Shown here piece by piece: positions 34,986 through 43,647 of a DNA stretch of 64,000 bases; the first letter of the stretch is position 1; each line of letters opens with the position of its first letter. The stretch is from Pedobacter psychrotolerans (lineage in GTDB: Bacteria; Bacteroidota; Bacteroidia; Sphingobacteriales; Sphingobacteriaceae), in assembly GCF_004340665.1 (NCBI RefSeq), contig NZ_SLWO01000010.1, positions 40,169 to 104,168 of the forward strand, given 5' to 3'. The notes under the pieces are model-generated. The model was not told where the DNA came from, ran no database searches, and was given only the letters and a program-made list of their open reading frames with translations. The position numbers were made by a program, and so were the translations under genes.

Positions 34986-36332
34986 TTGAAAAAATTCTTT
35001 CAGCAATATTATACAAATCTTTATCTGACAGACCGCCTGTTTGCGGCTCTGGGATTTTGCGTTATACTTTTCTTGTTGAAGTTCTTTTTCTCCTGGCTCG
35101 GCGAAATTCCGGAAGTGGCATTAGGTGTGGTATTTATATTATGGTTTATAGATGTGTTTATTCAATATCGAAATAAGGAAGGGGTTGAGGCGAAAAGGAT
35201 CACCTCAAAACGCTTAAGCAATGGCGATGAAAATCCCGTTCAGATTGAGGTTAAAAACAAGTATGGCTTTAAAATAAATCTTCGTGTAATAGATGAAATT
35301 CCCTTTCAGTTTCAATTGAGGGATAAAGACTTCAAGCTAAGTCTGCAACCGGGAGATGTTAAATCCATTCATTATAACTTACGGCCTACCAAACGTGGGG
35401 AATATGATTTTGGCTTTATCAGGATTTTCATTTCATCACCACTCGGTTTAATCAATCGACGGTATAACTTTGATGGCGCAAAAGTATTGCCTGTTTATCC
35501 ATCCTTTATTAATTTGGGTAAATATGAATTGATGGCGGTGTCGCGCTACCTTACAGAATTTGGCATTAAAAAAATCAGAAAAGTAGGCCAAAGCAGCGAG
35601 TTCGATCAAATCAAAAACTACGTAGGTGGAGATGATATTCGCACCATCAACTGGAAAGCCACTGCCCGAAAAGGTGCGTTAATGGTGAACACTTATACCG
35701 ATGAACGTGCGCAGAATATTTATTGCATTATTGATAAATCTCGTGTCATGCGCATGCCCTTCGAAGGCTTAAGCTTACTGGATTATGCCATCAACGCAAG
35801 CGTAGCATTATCCAAAGTAGCTATGCTCAAAGAAGATAAAGCGGGTTTAATTACCATATCCGAGACGATTGGAGCCATTGTTCCTGCCGACCGCAAGTCT
35901 TCTCAGTTAGGTACCATCATGAATGTTCTGTATAAGGAGAAAACCCGATATCTGGAAAGTAATCTCGAACTTTTGTACAGTTCAGTCAGGACCGTAGTAA
36001 AACAGCGTGGACTATTGGTATTTTTCACCAATTTTGAAAGTTTATCTGCCTTACACAGGCAACTCCCCTATTTAAAAAGAATGGCTAAATACCATTTACT
36101 TTTGGTGGTTTTCTTTGAAAATACCGAATTAAAAGCACTAAGTACCGAATCTGCAAAAGATATAGAGGGCATTTACCATCAAACCATTGCAGAAAAATTT
36201 ATCTACGAGAAAAAGTTAATGGTGAAAGAACTGAGTAAACATGGGATACTTTCGGTACTAACAGCTCCGCAAAAACTGACGGTAAACGTGATTAATCAGT
36301 ATCTGGCGCTGAAAGCACAACAGCGAATTTAG
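34986..36332 (+). CDS. DUF58 domain-containing protein
   Basis: A 448-residue protein starting at TTG (MKKFFQQYYTNLYLTDRLF); no better ATG is present upstream. Two membrane segments lie within the first 60 residues, then a beta-rich region. The DUF58 signature NYVGGDDIRTINWKATARKG is near 209-228 and a VWA-like segment IIDKSRVMRMP near 244-254, where DxSxx resembles a metal-ion-dependent adhesion site. It is the usual partner of MoxR ATPases. Last gene of the operon that starts at 30212; 59 bp separate it from moxR. Confidence 0.92.
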   Translation: MKKFFQQYYTNLYLTDRLFAALGFCVILFLLKFFFSWLGEIPEVALGVVFILWFIDVFIQYRNKEGVEAKRITSKRLSNGDENPVQIEVKNKYGFKINLRVIDEIPFQFQLRDKDFKLSLQPGDVKSIHYNLRPTKRGEYDFGFIRIFISSPLGLINRRYNFDGAKVLPVYPSFINLGKYELMAVSRYLTEFGIKKIRKVGQSSEFDQIKNYVGGDDIRTINWKATARKGALMVNTYTDERAQNIYCIIDKSRVMRMPFEGLSLLDYAINASVALSKVAMLKEDKAGLITISETIGAIVPADRKSSQLGTIMNVLYKEKTRYLESNLELLYSSVRTVVKQRGLLVFFTNFESLSALHRQLPYLKRMAKYHLLLVVFFENTELKALSTESAKDIEGIYHQTIAEKFIYEKKLMVKELSKHGILSVLTAPQKLTVNVINQYLALKAQQRI

Positions 36333-36367
36333 TTGAAAAAAGTGGTTAGTTGTTTAGATTGCCGCTC

Positions 36368-36420
36368 GAAGACTGACGAAGTTTTCCGTCACACAACCCC
36401 TCAAAACTTCGTAAGTCAGG
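36368..36420. repeat. Degenerate ACTTCGTAAGTC-type inverted repeat
   Basis: CTGACGAAGTTTT and AAAACTTCGTAAGTCAG form a stem with a 3-nt bulge. The same GACTTACGAAGT/ACTTCGTAAGTC motif recurs at about 47915-47945, 63075-63095 and 63470-63490. It lies in the 279-bp gap after the DUF58 gene, where nothing else was recognised. Confidence 0.55.
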
Positions 36421-36611
36421 CACTAACTTAATAATTTCCAACAACTTAAACGCTAGAGGTATGAGATTAAAGGGTTAGGTTAATCCTTGTGAAGCTTTTA
36501 GTCGATAGTCTATTTCTTCCAACTTACCACACTTCCTATTCCCTTATTTACAACACCAACTCATCTCCGCCCAAGACTCCGGACTGATGACTCCCGGCTA
36601 AAGACTCCAAA

Positions 36612-37670
36612 CTACTCTTCTTCTCTAAAATACACCTTATAAAAGTTCATAGATTTATCATCATCGTAACCTTTTTCAATCATATCCTTATTGCCATGGA
36701 TATAAATGTGGAAGTTCTTATCCAGTTTAAGTACACTTTTATAGGCCCTTGCTTGTTTCTTCACCGCTGATTCTGCAATCTCGAAATTATCCGCAATTGG
36801 AGATTCAAATTCCTCTTCGTAATTCTTTTTATAATTTTTGAAAGATTCAATTCCTTCCGCATTTCCAATCACTTCGTTTCCAAATTCCTCGATATCAAAA
36901 GTTTCCTTTTCTTTGAAATATTTCATCGAGCGGTTTAACAAATCTATTTTATCAGCCTTGCTGATTTCATAATCATCATCCAGCTTCTGTGTGACGAAGT
37001 TTTTATAAACACCCAGAACATTGTTGGTTTGGTTATAACTGTCGTTTCTGATTTTCAGCTTTAAAAACTCATCTTTCCAGTATACGGCAGATTCGTTGCT
37101 ACTTTTAGATTGATCAAGAACCACCACTTTATAACCTTCCTCTTTTTCGGTATTGAAAATCAAGCAACCTTTATCCAGCTTATTGATGCTGATGGCATCT
37201 TGTTCATAGCTCATATTGAAGCCATCATCTTTCGGAAAAACTTTGAGGTAGGTGTCTTTAGTTTCTGATTTAAAAATTCCCAGTACATCCAATTGTTCAC
37301 CTTCAATCTGCACTTTCTCAAAGTAGGCCACGTACAATTCTCCTGATTTTATTTTTGGGTGATTGGCGACATCATATAAATATTTGGCCAGTTGCTGAGA
37401 ATCTTCATGAAAAAGTTCGGCGTTCTCAAAAATTTCATGGGCAAAATGATAAACTTCATTTAGATTTAAATTATCATTGGGATGGAAGAAGCGATAAACC
37501 TCATTTACCTTTTCAAATGGTTTAAGAAAGTATTGCATTAATAAGTTACCCAAAACCTCATCATCAATATGGAGCGGAGCATCAGATAATTTGTAATATT
37601 CTTCAACCAGTTTATTTCCGGTGTGGTGAATGGAAAGTTGTTTTAAGGAAGCTTCGAAAAATGAAATCAT
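36612..37670 (-). CDS. Nucleoid-associated protein (NdpA/YejK-like)
   Basis: A 352-residue protein with the 37-kDa nucleoid-associated protein pattern: FEASLKQLSIHHTGNK at the start, LGNLLMQYFLKPF near 40-52, and GELYVAYFEKVQIEGEQLDVLGIFKSE near 115-141. The C-terminal half includes the conserved lysine-rich helices. Family members bind nucleoid DNA in gamma-proteobacteria; the role here is inferred. It is a single gene. A TATTTTTG -7 box lies 5 bp before the ATG, suggesting a leaderless message. Confidence 0.87.
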   Translation of the reverse strand: MISFFEASLKQLSIHHTGNKLVEEYYKLSDAPLHIDDEVLGNLLMQYFLKPFEKVNEVYRFFHPNDNLNLNEVYHFAHEIFENAELFHEDSQQLAKYLYDVANHPKIKSGELYVAYFEKVQIEGEQLDVLGIFKSETKDTYLKVFPKDDGFNMSYEQDAISINKLDKGCLIFNTEKEEGYKVVVLDQSKSSNESAVYWKDEFLKLKIRNDSYNQTNNVLGVYKNFVTQKLDDDYEISKADKIDLLNRSMKYFKEKETFDIEEFGNEVIGNAEGIESFKNYKKNYEEEFESPIADNFEIAESAVKKQARAYKSVLKLDKNFHIYIHGNKDMIEKGYDDDKSMNFYKVYFREEE

Positions 37671-37675
37671 GGCGG

Positions 37676-37683
37676 CAAAAATA
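37676..37683 (-). promoter_or_regulatory. -7 promoter box adjoining start of NdpA-like gene
   Basis: Minus strand TATTTTTG, then CCGCC, then ATG. It matches TAnnTTTG and puts the transcript start at or near the initiation codon. Confidence 0.5.
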
Positions 37684-37740
37684 GTAAAATCATTGGTTAA
37701 CCTTCTCCGTCACCCTATCATTCTTCCATTCCAAATTCAA

Positions 37741-38223
37741 TTATTTTTTGATATAAACTTCTGCCCTTTGTAGAAAACTTTTTTCTTTCAGGCTTGCTTC
37801 CACTTCGTTTATGGCTTTCATTAAATTATTTTCTGTGTTGGTGATTTCTGCTGTGGCTTTAATAATCACTTCCCAAACAGGCTCCATGGTAGAAAGAAGT
37901 GTAGTTCCCTTTTCTGTAAGCTCAACCAAACGTTTACGGGTATCCACTTTATCTTTTTTAGACCGGATTAATTTTTCCTTCTCCAATTCCTTTAACAAGC
38001 TAATGGTTGAAGGATGTGCATAACCTATTTCATCAGAAAGAGAAACTACACTCATGGTCGATTTTTTATATAAGGTATATAACACCGGGAACCATTTTGG
38101 CTGAAAATTAATCCCGAAAGCTTTATAAATTAGCAAACCATCTTTACGGATCTGATCACTAAGTCGCTGCAAGCGCGTAGATATAGCCAATAAACCGGAG
38201 GCATCAATTACATTTTGTTTCAT
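37741..38223 (-). CDS. MarR family transcriptional regulator
   Basis: A 160-residue winged-helix regulator. STMSVVSLSDEIGYAHPSTISLLKELEKEKLIRSKKD near 53-90 is the helix-turn-helix with recognition helix HPSTISLLKEL. KDKVDTRKRLVELTEKGTTLL near 88-108 is the wing with the typical D.R...L..T..G pattern. Its first base overlaps the stop of the GNAT gene, so they are co-transcribed. A 26-bp perfect palindrome just upstream of the pair is the likely autoregulatory operator. The ligand is unknown. Confidence 0.92.
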   Translation of the reverse strand: MKQNVIDASGLLAISTRLQRLSDQIRKDGLLIYKAFGINFQPKWFPVLYTLYKKSTMSVVSLSDEIGYAHPSTISLLKELEKEKLIRSKKDKVDTRKRLVELTEKGTTLLSTMEPVWEVIIKATAEITNTENNLMKAINEVEASLKEKSFLQRAEVYIKK

Positions 38224-38726
38224 TAAACAGATTTTAGATCCAGGCTGTAAAAAACATTGTCAACAGCCATCCGAGGGAAGTAAACCGGTAAATCTGCCAT
38301 TGCAATTTGTTTAAATCCGTTGCGTTCGTAAAAGCGACAGGCTGCTTGTAATATATCCTTTGTGCCTAAATATATTTCATTCAATTTGTTATCTTCACAA
38401 TAAGCTAAAAGAGTTTTCAATAAAGCCTGTGCAACCCCTAATTCTTTTCCACGAAATTCCTTTTTAACAAACATTTTTCTGATGGTACCCGAATGATGGG
38501 CTGGGGCAGCAATTAAGGCGATGGTACCAATAAGCTCGCCATTAAATTTGGCTCCCCAAAAAGCGCCGCCAGAACCATCGTAATGTTTTTCGATATCCAA
38601 CAAGTCGGGTTGCGCAGCTAAATCTATATTTACATTAAATTCTATTTGTTGGATGGGTAGAATTAACCCAATAATCGCTTCACAGAAATGATTATCTAAT
38701 TGTTCAATTTTAAAGTCGTTTTGCAT
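38223..38726 (-). CDS. GNAT family N-acetyltransferase
   Basis: About 167 residues from the ATG at 38726; a TTG two codons upstream also opens the frame. Acetyl-CoA-binding motif A is seen as IRKMFVKKEFRGKELGVAQALL near 83-104 (R/Q-x-x-G/A variant RGKELG). Motif B is near EIYLGTKDILQAACRFYERNGF with the usual AxxFYxxxGF. The substrate is not evident. It precedes the MarR gene with a one-base overlap. Such GNAT-MarR pairs often respond to the substrate that is acetylated, which is an inference here. Confidence 0.9.
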   Translation of the reverse strand: MQNDFKIEQLDNHFCEAIIGLILPIQQIEFNVNIDLAAQPDLLDIEKHYDGSGGAFWGAKFNGELIGTIALIAAPAHHSGTIRKMFVKKEFRGKELGVAQALLKTLLAYCEDNKLNEIYLGTKDILQAACRFYERNGFKQIAMADLPVYFPRMAVDNVFYSLDLKSV

Positions 38727-38745
38727 AATCAAATATTAAAACACA

Positions 38746-38771
38746 AATATATGTAGTTAACTACATATATT
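38746..38771. promoter_or_regulatory. 26-bp perfect palindrome, probable MarR operator
   Basis: Perfect dyad centred between 38758 and 38759 with core TATGTAGTTAACTACATA. It lies 20 bp upstream of the GNAT ATG and within promoter distance. MarR dimers typically bind palindromes of 16-20 bp that overlap the promoter of their own operon, which fits this site. Confidence 0.7.
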
Positions 38772-38829
38772 GCAAAAAATATTGCTCAGTATCAAAATTC
38801 CTGATAGCGCACGGTTCATGGTGATAAGG

Positions 38830-39402
38830 CTATTTTGTGCTTTTTAATTTATTTATGAAATCAACAAACTTTTGATCATTATAATTGGCAATTCCTTCAT
38901 GCCTGAAAGATAATCTGCCTTGCCGATCAAAGATCACGGTTGTGGGCAAGGCACTTTCAAAAATCTGCTTCGGGATTTCACTGGCAAAGCCGTACAACGG
39001 TAGTCCATACTGACGATCTGCCATAAATTTAGCTGATTTTTTAAGGTCATCATCTGCATCTACAAAAATAAAAACCACGTTTTTATCATTTTTAAACTGG
39101 GCATACAATTTATGTAGTGAAGGCATTTCTGCTCGGCAAGGCGGACACCAGGTTGCCCAGAAATTTATAAATATGACCTTACCTTTTAAATCCCCCAGAT
39201 CAATTACGTTGCCTTTAATATCTTTAAACTTAATCCCCTCCAGGTTAGAGGATGTTGAAATTGGATGTTCCAAGTCGGGTTTGTAAAATCCAATAGTCAT
39301 TAAACCCCGAATAAAAAATGCTTTTGCATCAGGAACGAGAACAATCGCCAGCAACAGCGTCAAAAACAAAATATTTAAAATATTTTTCTTAATTAATTTC
39401 AT
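38830..39402 (-). CDS. TlpA family thioredoxin-like protein
   Basis: A 190-residue protein with an N-terminal membrane anchor or uncleaved signal (NILNILFLTLLLAIVLVPDA). A TlpA/ResA-like thioredoxin domain starts near 52, with FWATWCPPCRAEMP holding the active CPPC at 86-89. SALPTTVIFD near 152-161 supplies the cis-proline. It is expected in the periplasm as a thiol reductant, for instance in cytochrome c maturation or redox repair. It is monocistronic and divergent from the small His/Cys-rich gene. Confidence 0.92.
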   Translation of the reverse strand: MKLIKKNILNILFLTLLLAIVLVPDAKAFFIRGLMTIGFYKPDLEHPISTSSNLEGIKFKDIKGNVIDLGDLKGKVIFINFWATWCPPCRAEMPSLHKLYAQFKNDKNVVFIFVDADDDLKKSAKFMADRQYGLPLYGFASEIPKQIFESALPTTVIFDRQGRLSFRHEGIANYNDQKFVDFINKLKSTK

Positions 39403-39506
39403 CTCTACTTCTTCAAACCACTAAAAATGTTGATCATAATGGACATATAATCAATGTTACTTTCCAAAGATATTGTTTTGATCAATAATTTATTACTTTT
39501 GAGCCA

Positions 39507-39839
39507 TTGAAAAAGCATCAGCAAAATATTAGAAAATATTTTTCAGCATTTATGCTGTTTACTTTTGCTATTGCCTTAACGCCATGGAGTGTTTTACATC
39601 ATCATCAGGAAATTCCAATCCCTAAGAAAGAAGTAAACTGCCATCATCTTACCCATGTTCAAGCGCATGGCGACACTTGTTTAATTTGTAATGCCAGTTT
39701 TGAAAAGGATTATGTACAAACCCATCAGGTTTACCGCATTTTTCTTTCAGCAACCATTTTCAGTCAGAAAGAACCCGTGCTGAAAAGTTCATATACCAAA
39801 TTACTCAGCACCAGCTTACGCGGCCCTCCATTGGCCTAA
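39507..39839 (+). CDS. Small His/Cys-rich secreted protein preceding TonB receptor
   Basis: A 110-residue protein starting at TTG. The N-terminal hydrophobic segment FSAFMLFTFAIALTPWSVLHHH is a signal or anchor. It is followed by clustered potential metal ligands: HHHQE, CHHLTHVQAHGDTCLIC. It ends SLRGPPLA. The short length, histidines, CxxC and RGPP end resemble DUF2946-like accessory proteins found beside metal-related TonB receptors. I cannot confirm the family. It lies 163 bp before a TonB-dependent receptor gene on the same strand, so metal handling is a reasonable inference. Confidence 0.65.
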   Translation: MKKHQQNIRKYFSAFMLFTFAIALTPWSVLHHHQEIPIPKKEVNCHHLTHVQAHGDTCLICNASFEKDYVQTHQVYRIFLSATIFSQKEPVLKSSYTKLLSTSLRGPPLA

Positions 39840-39883
39840 TTTCTCGAAAGGTATTTGCCTTTTATTTCTATTCAATATTTGAG

Positions 39884-39902
39884 CAAAGCTTTCTAAGCTT
39901 TG
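39884..39902 (+). other. Small hairpin in leader of TonB receptor gene
   Basis: CAAAGCTT and AAGCTTTG pair perfectly around TCT. There is no strong T run directly after, so it is more likely a leader or processing structure between the small secreted gene and the receptor gene than a terminator. Confidence 0.4.
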
Positions 39903-40002
39903 AACTTACTATTTCTATTCTTTATTCATTAAAGTCGTTTTGAATTTGCCCTGATCAGACATTTCAGTGGATATTCATGATGTTTAATATAAAAACAAAA
40001 CA

Positions 40003-42321
40003 ATGAAAAAATTACAGCTTATCGGCTTAGTGATTCTATATACCATATTCAGCAGTACGGTTTTCGCTGCCACTTTAAAAGACATTACCGGAAAAGTAAC
40101 CGATGCCAGCAACAATCAGGCGCTACCCGGTGCAACCATTTATATCCCCGATTTAAAAGTAACCGCCGTTACCAATACGGAAGGTGAATTCACCTTAAAT
40201 AACCTGCCTGCAAAAGGAAGTTATTTAGTAGAAGTACATTTTATAGGTTACAAAACAGCTACTCAAGTAGTAAACTTTGCCGCACCATCTAATTTAACTT
40301 TCGCCTTGCAGCCTACAGCAATAGAAACCAAGGAGATTGTAATTACTGGTAGCATCATCAGCAGTACCAGTAAAAGAAACAGTGCATCATCGGCAGTATT
40401 AGATAAGGAACAATTATTGGAGCCATCTACTAACCTGATTGATGCCCTAACCAAAATCCCTGGGGTATCACAAATTACCACCGGGCCTTCTATTTCCAAA
40501 CCAGTGATTAGAGGTTTAGGTTATAACCGCATCGTTACTTTAGATGATGGTATTAAACAGCAGGGACAGCAATGGGGAGATGAACACGGAATAGAAATCG
40601 ATCAGTTTAAATCAGATCGGGTTGAGGTTTTACGTGGAGCAGCCTCATTAATGTATGGATCGGATGCATTGGGTGGTGTAATTAATTTGCTGGAACCAAG
40701 TACGGCACCAGAAGGCCAGGTAAAAGGCGAATTGATCAGCAACTACTCCACCAATAATGGCTTAACAGCCAACTCTTTGATGTTAACCGGAAATGAAAAT
40801 GGTTTTGTCTGGAGAGCCCGTGGCACATACAAAAATGCTTATTCATTTAAAACACCAACCGGATACTTTCCAAATTCCGGATATAATGAAACGGATTTTA
40901 GTGGTATGGTTGGACTAAACAAAAGCTGGGGATATTCTCACTTGAATGTTTCAAACTTCCACAATAACATTGGTTTTTATGATCCGTTCCTGGATGCTAA
41001 TGGAAATTTTGTAAAGGAAAATGGAGATCCGTTTTTAAATTCAGATTTCAAGAGCCGCAGCTTAGATTATCCACGTCAGGATATCAGACATTTTAAAATC
41101 GCCCTGAATAACAACTTTATTCTCGGTAACGGCAATTTAAAAGCAGATTTCGGTTACCAGCAAAATCAACGTCGCGAATTGGAAGACGGACCAAGTCCTT
41201 CTTTATTCTTCGACCTGAAAACTTACAATGCTGATTTAAAATATTATTTCCATGAAACCAATGGATGGCAGCCTGTTTTTGGTTTAAGTGCTGATGCCGG
41301 ACATAGCCAGAATAAAGCAGATGACGAGTTTTTAATCCCTGATTACAACACTTATGGTTTAGGTGTATTTGCTTATGCAAAGAAAAACTGGGAAGACAAT
41401 ACGTTTAGCATTGGTGCCCGTTATGATTACCGTAAAAACAAAGGCAAAGAGTTATTTGTAGATGGAGAGCAGCAATTTGCAGCATTCCAGAATAAATTCT
41501 CGAATGTTAGTGGTGCTTTAGGTTTCACCCATCAGTTTAATGATGAATTGAACTTTAAAGCCAATGCAGGTACAGCATTCCGTGCGCCAAACCCGGCAGA
41601 ACTGGCTTCAAACGGGGTACATGAAGGAACCTTTCGTTACGAAATTGGTAATCCTAACTTAAATCCTGAGCGCAGTTATCAGGTAGATGCAGCCCTGGAG
41701 TATGAAGGTAAAATCATCAGCGCAAGTGCCAGCGTGTACAACAACTATATCCGCAATTTTATTTATGCGTCCAATAATGGTGAAACCACCACAGCTGAAG
41801 GAAGAGAATATCCGGTTTATCGTTATGGCCAGGTGAATGCCAATTTATATGGCGCTGAAGCGAGCTTAACCATTCATCCGGTTCCGTTTATTCACTTCGA
41901 AAATACTTTTGGCTATGTTCATGCACACAATAATACCTTAGACAGACCTTTGGCTTTTATTCCTGCCGGAACATTGAGAAACGAACTTCGTTTTGAGCCT
42001 AAATTTAAAGGCACTAATGATGCTTACTTATCTGTTGGGATTAATTCTGCATTTAAACAGACACGTGTGGATGAAGTTTTTGAAACGCCAACCAGTGGCT
42101 ATACTTTGTTAAACGCAGGTATTGGTGCAACTTTTAAATTAGGTAAACAACCAGTTAAGCTTTCTGTATCGGCTAATAACCTGCTGGATCAGAAATATTA
42201 TGATGCTTTGAGCAGGTATAAACCAGGACGTTTAGATTCTGAAAACCCAAGTTTAGGTGTTTACAATACAGGAAGAAATATCACTTTCGGCTTTTATGTA
42301 CCGTTTACCTTGGTGAAATAA
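40003..42321 (+). CDS. TonB-dependent outer membrane receptor
   Basis: A 772-residue receptor: signal peptide, a carboxypeptidase-regulatory-like domain at about 25-110 (ITGKVTDASNNQALPGATIY), then the plug at about 115-235. The plug includes SKPVIRGLGYNRIVTLDDGI, QWGDEHGIEID and VEVLRGAASLMYGSDALGGV. A 22-strand barrel ends in a terminal FYVPFTLVK-like aromatic signature. It would import a ligand across the outer membrane using TonB. The plug style (conserved DEHGIEID) recalls zinc or other metal receptors such as ZnuD, and the preceding His-rich protein agrees, but the ligand is unproven. It is not a SusC type. Confidence 0.92.
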   Translation: MKKLQLIGLVILYTIFSSTVFAATLKDITGKVTDASNNQALPGATIYIPDLKVTAVTNTEGEFTLNNLPAKGSYLVEVHFIGYKTATQVVNFAAPSNLTFALQPTAIETKEIVITGSIISSTSKRNSASSAVLDKEQLLEPSTNLIDALTKIPGVSQITTGPSISKPVIRGLGYNRIVTLDDGIKQQGQQWGDEHGIEIDQFKSDRVEVLRGAASLMYGSDALGGVINLLEPSTAPEGQVKGELISNYSTNNGLTANSLMLTGNENGFVWRARGTYKNAYSFKTPTGYFPNSGYNETDFSGMVGLNKSWGYSHLNVSNFHNNIGFYDPFLDANGNFVKENGDPFLNSDFKSRSLDYPRQDIRHFKIALNNNFILGNGNLKADFGYQQNQRRELEDGPSPSLFFDLKTYNADLKYYFHETNGWQPVFGLSADAGHSQNKADDEFLIPDYNTYGLGVFAYAKKNWEDNTFSIGARYDYRKNKGKELFVDGEQQFAAFQNKFSNVSGALGFTHQFNDELNFKANAGTAFRAPNPAELASNGVHEGTFRYEIGNPNLNPERSYQVDAALEYEGKIISASASVYNNYIRNFIYASNNGETTTAEGREYPVYRYGQVNANLYGAEASLTIHPVPFIHFENTFGYVHAHNNTLDRPLAFIPAGTLRNELRFEPKFKGTNDAYLSVGINSAFKQTRVDEVFETPTSGYTLLNAGIGATFKLGKQPVKLSVSANNLLDQKYYDALSRYKPGRLDSENPSLGVYNTGRNITFGFYVPFTLVK

Positions 42322-42337
42322 ATAATTTAACGACTAA

Positions 42338-42388
42338 AAAAGCCGCAGATTCACAGATTAAATTCGGTGAGTTTGCGGCTTTCTTTTT
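42338..42388 (+). terminator. Rho-independent terminator of TonB receptor gene
   Basis: AAAAGCCGCAG pairs with TTGCGGCTTT across a loop of about 25 nt, followed by CTTTTTT. It begins 17 bp after the receptor stop. Confidence 0.8.
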
Positions 42389-42499
42389 TATGTATACTCG
42401 CCATTGCTGAGGTACGAAGCAATCTATTTAGCAAGAGAGATTGCTTCTGTGGTTAAAGAAGCCACCTGGCAATCACGATTTCTTTGATTTAGATGAAAC

Positions 42500-43582
42500 T
42501 TACTTTTTAAAAGTTTCCCTTTTGGCCCGCACATATTGATTCGGCCATTCCACATCATCACCCAGAATCTGGGCAGCATGAGTTGGAAAATAAGCATCAC
42601 GAAGCGATTCTCTGGCAATGAAAATTAAATCAGCTTTGCCTTCCTGTAAAATTTCTTCTGCCTGATTGGCATCTACAATTACACCCACAGCACCGGTGTA
42701 AATGCCAATTTTATTTCTGATCTGATCAGCATAAGGTACTTGATAATTTGGTCCGGCAGGAATGACAGCATCCGGTACATTGCCACCGGAAGAGGTATCG
42801 ATTAAATCTACACCCCGATCTTTAAGGACTGCAGATAACTGAACAGAGTCATTCTCATCCCAACCATTTTCGGTCCAGTCTGTTGCAGATATCCGAACAA
42901 ATAAAGGCAAATTATCCGGCCATACAGATTGCACGGCTTCTACCACATCAATAACCAAACGAATCCGGTTTTCAAAGCTGCCACCATATATATCTGTCCG
43001 CTGATTACTTAACGGGCTCAAAAACTGATGCAACAGGTAACCATGTGCTGCATGAATTTCAACAACCTTGTATCCGGCATCAAGTGCACGTTTTGCAGCA
43101 GCACGAAAAGCAAAAACAATTTCCTGAATTTCAGGAATGCTTAATTCATGCGGTAGAGTTTGCTGATCAGGTTTAAACGGAATGGGAGAAGGTCCGACTG
43201 TTTTCCAGCTATTTTCTCCTTCAGAAAGTTGTTCTCCACCATTCCACGGCAAATCGCAACTCGCCTTCCGGCCGGCATGTGCCAACTGGATCCCGGCAAT
43301 TGCACCATTTTCATGGATGAAAGAAACAATTTGCTTTAATTTTTCTACATGTTCATCCTTCCAGATACCTAAATCCGCGTGTGTAATTCTGCCTTCAGGA
43401 GTTACAGCTGAGGCTTCCTGAATAATCAGACCTGCACCACCTACAGCACGACTTCCCAAATGCACCAAATGCCAATCGTTGGCAAAACCATCAACTGCCG
43501 AATACTGGCACATAGGAGAAACAACAATTCTATTTTTTAAGGTTACATCCTTTAAAGTTAAAGGAGAAAATAATTTTGACAT
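42500..43582 (-). CDS. NADH:flavin oxidoreductase, YqjM-like old yellow enzyme
   Basis: A 360-residue TIM-barrel flavoprotein. VSPMCQYSAVDGFANDWHLVHLG near 22-44 includes the Cys typical of thermophilic-like/YqjM OYEs. GIQLAHAGRKAS near 96-107 and HAAHGYLLHQFLSPLSNQRTDIYGG near 175-199 are FMN and substrate blocks with the His/His pair. It would reduce activated alkenes using NAD(P)H. The physiological substrate is not evident. It is followed on the same strand by nothing and preceded by an aldo/keto reductase gene, suggesting a small carbonyl/enone detoxification neighbourhood. Confidence 0.93.
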   Translation of the reverse strand: MSKLFSPLTLKDVTLKNRIVVSPMCQYSAVDGFANDWHLVHLGSRAVGGAGLIIQEASAVTPEGRITHADLGIWKDEHVEKLKQIVSFIHENGAIAGIQLAHAGRKASCDLPWNGGEQLSEGENSWKTVGPSPIPFKPDQQTLPHELSIPEIQEIVFAFRAAAKRALDAGYKVVEIHAAHGYLLHQFLSPLSNQRTDIYGGSFENRIRLVIDVVEAVQSVWPDNLPLFVRISATDWTENGWDENDSVQLSAVLKDRGVDLIDTSSGGNVPDAVIPAGPNYQVPYADQIRNKIGIYTGAVGVIVDANQAEEILQEGKADLIFIARESLRDAYFPTHAAQILGDDVEWPNQYVRAKRETFKK

Positions 43583-43647
43583 AACTAAGTTACATTTTGC
43601 CGCAAAGAACTGTAAATTTTCGCTTCAATTTCTTTGCGTTGATTAAG

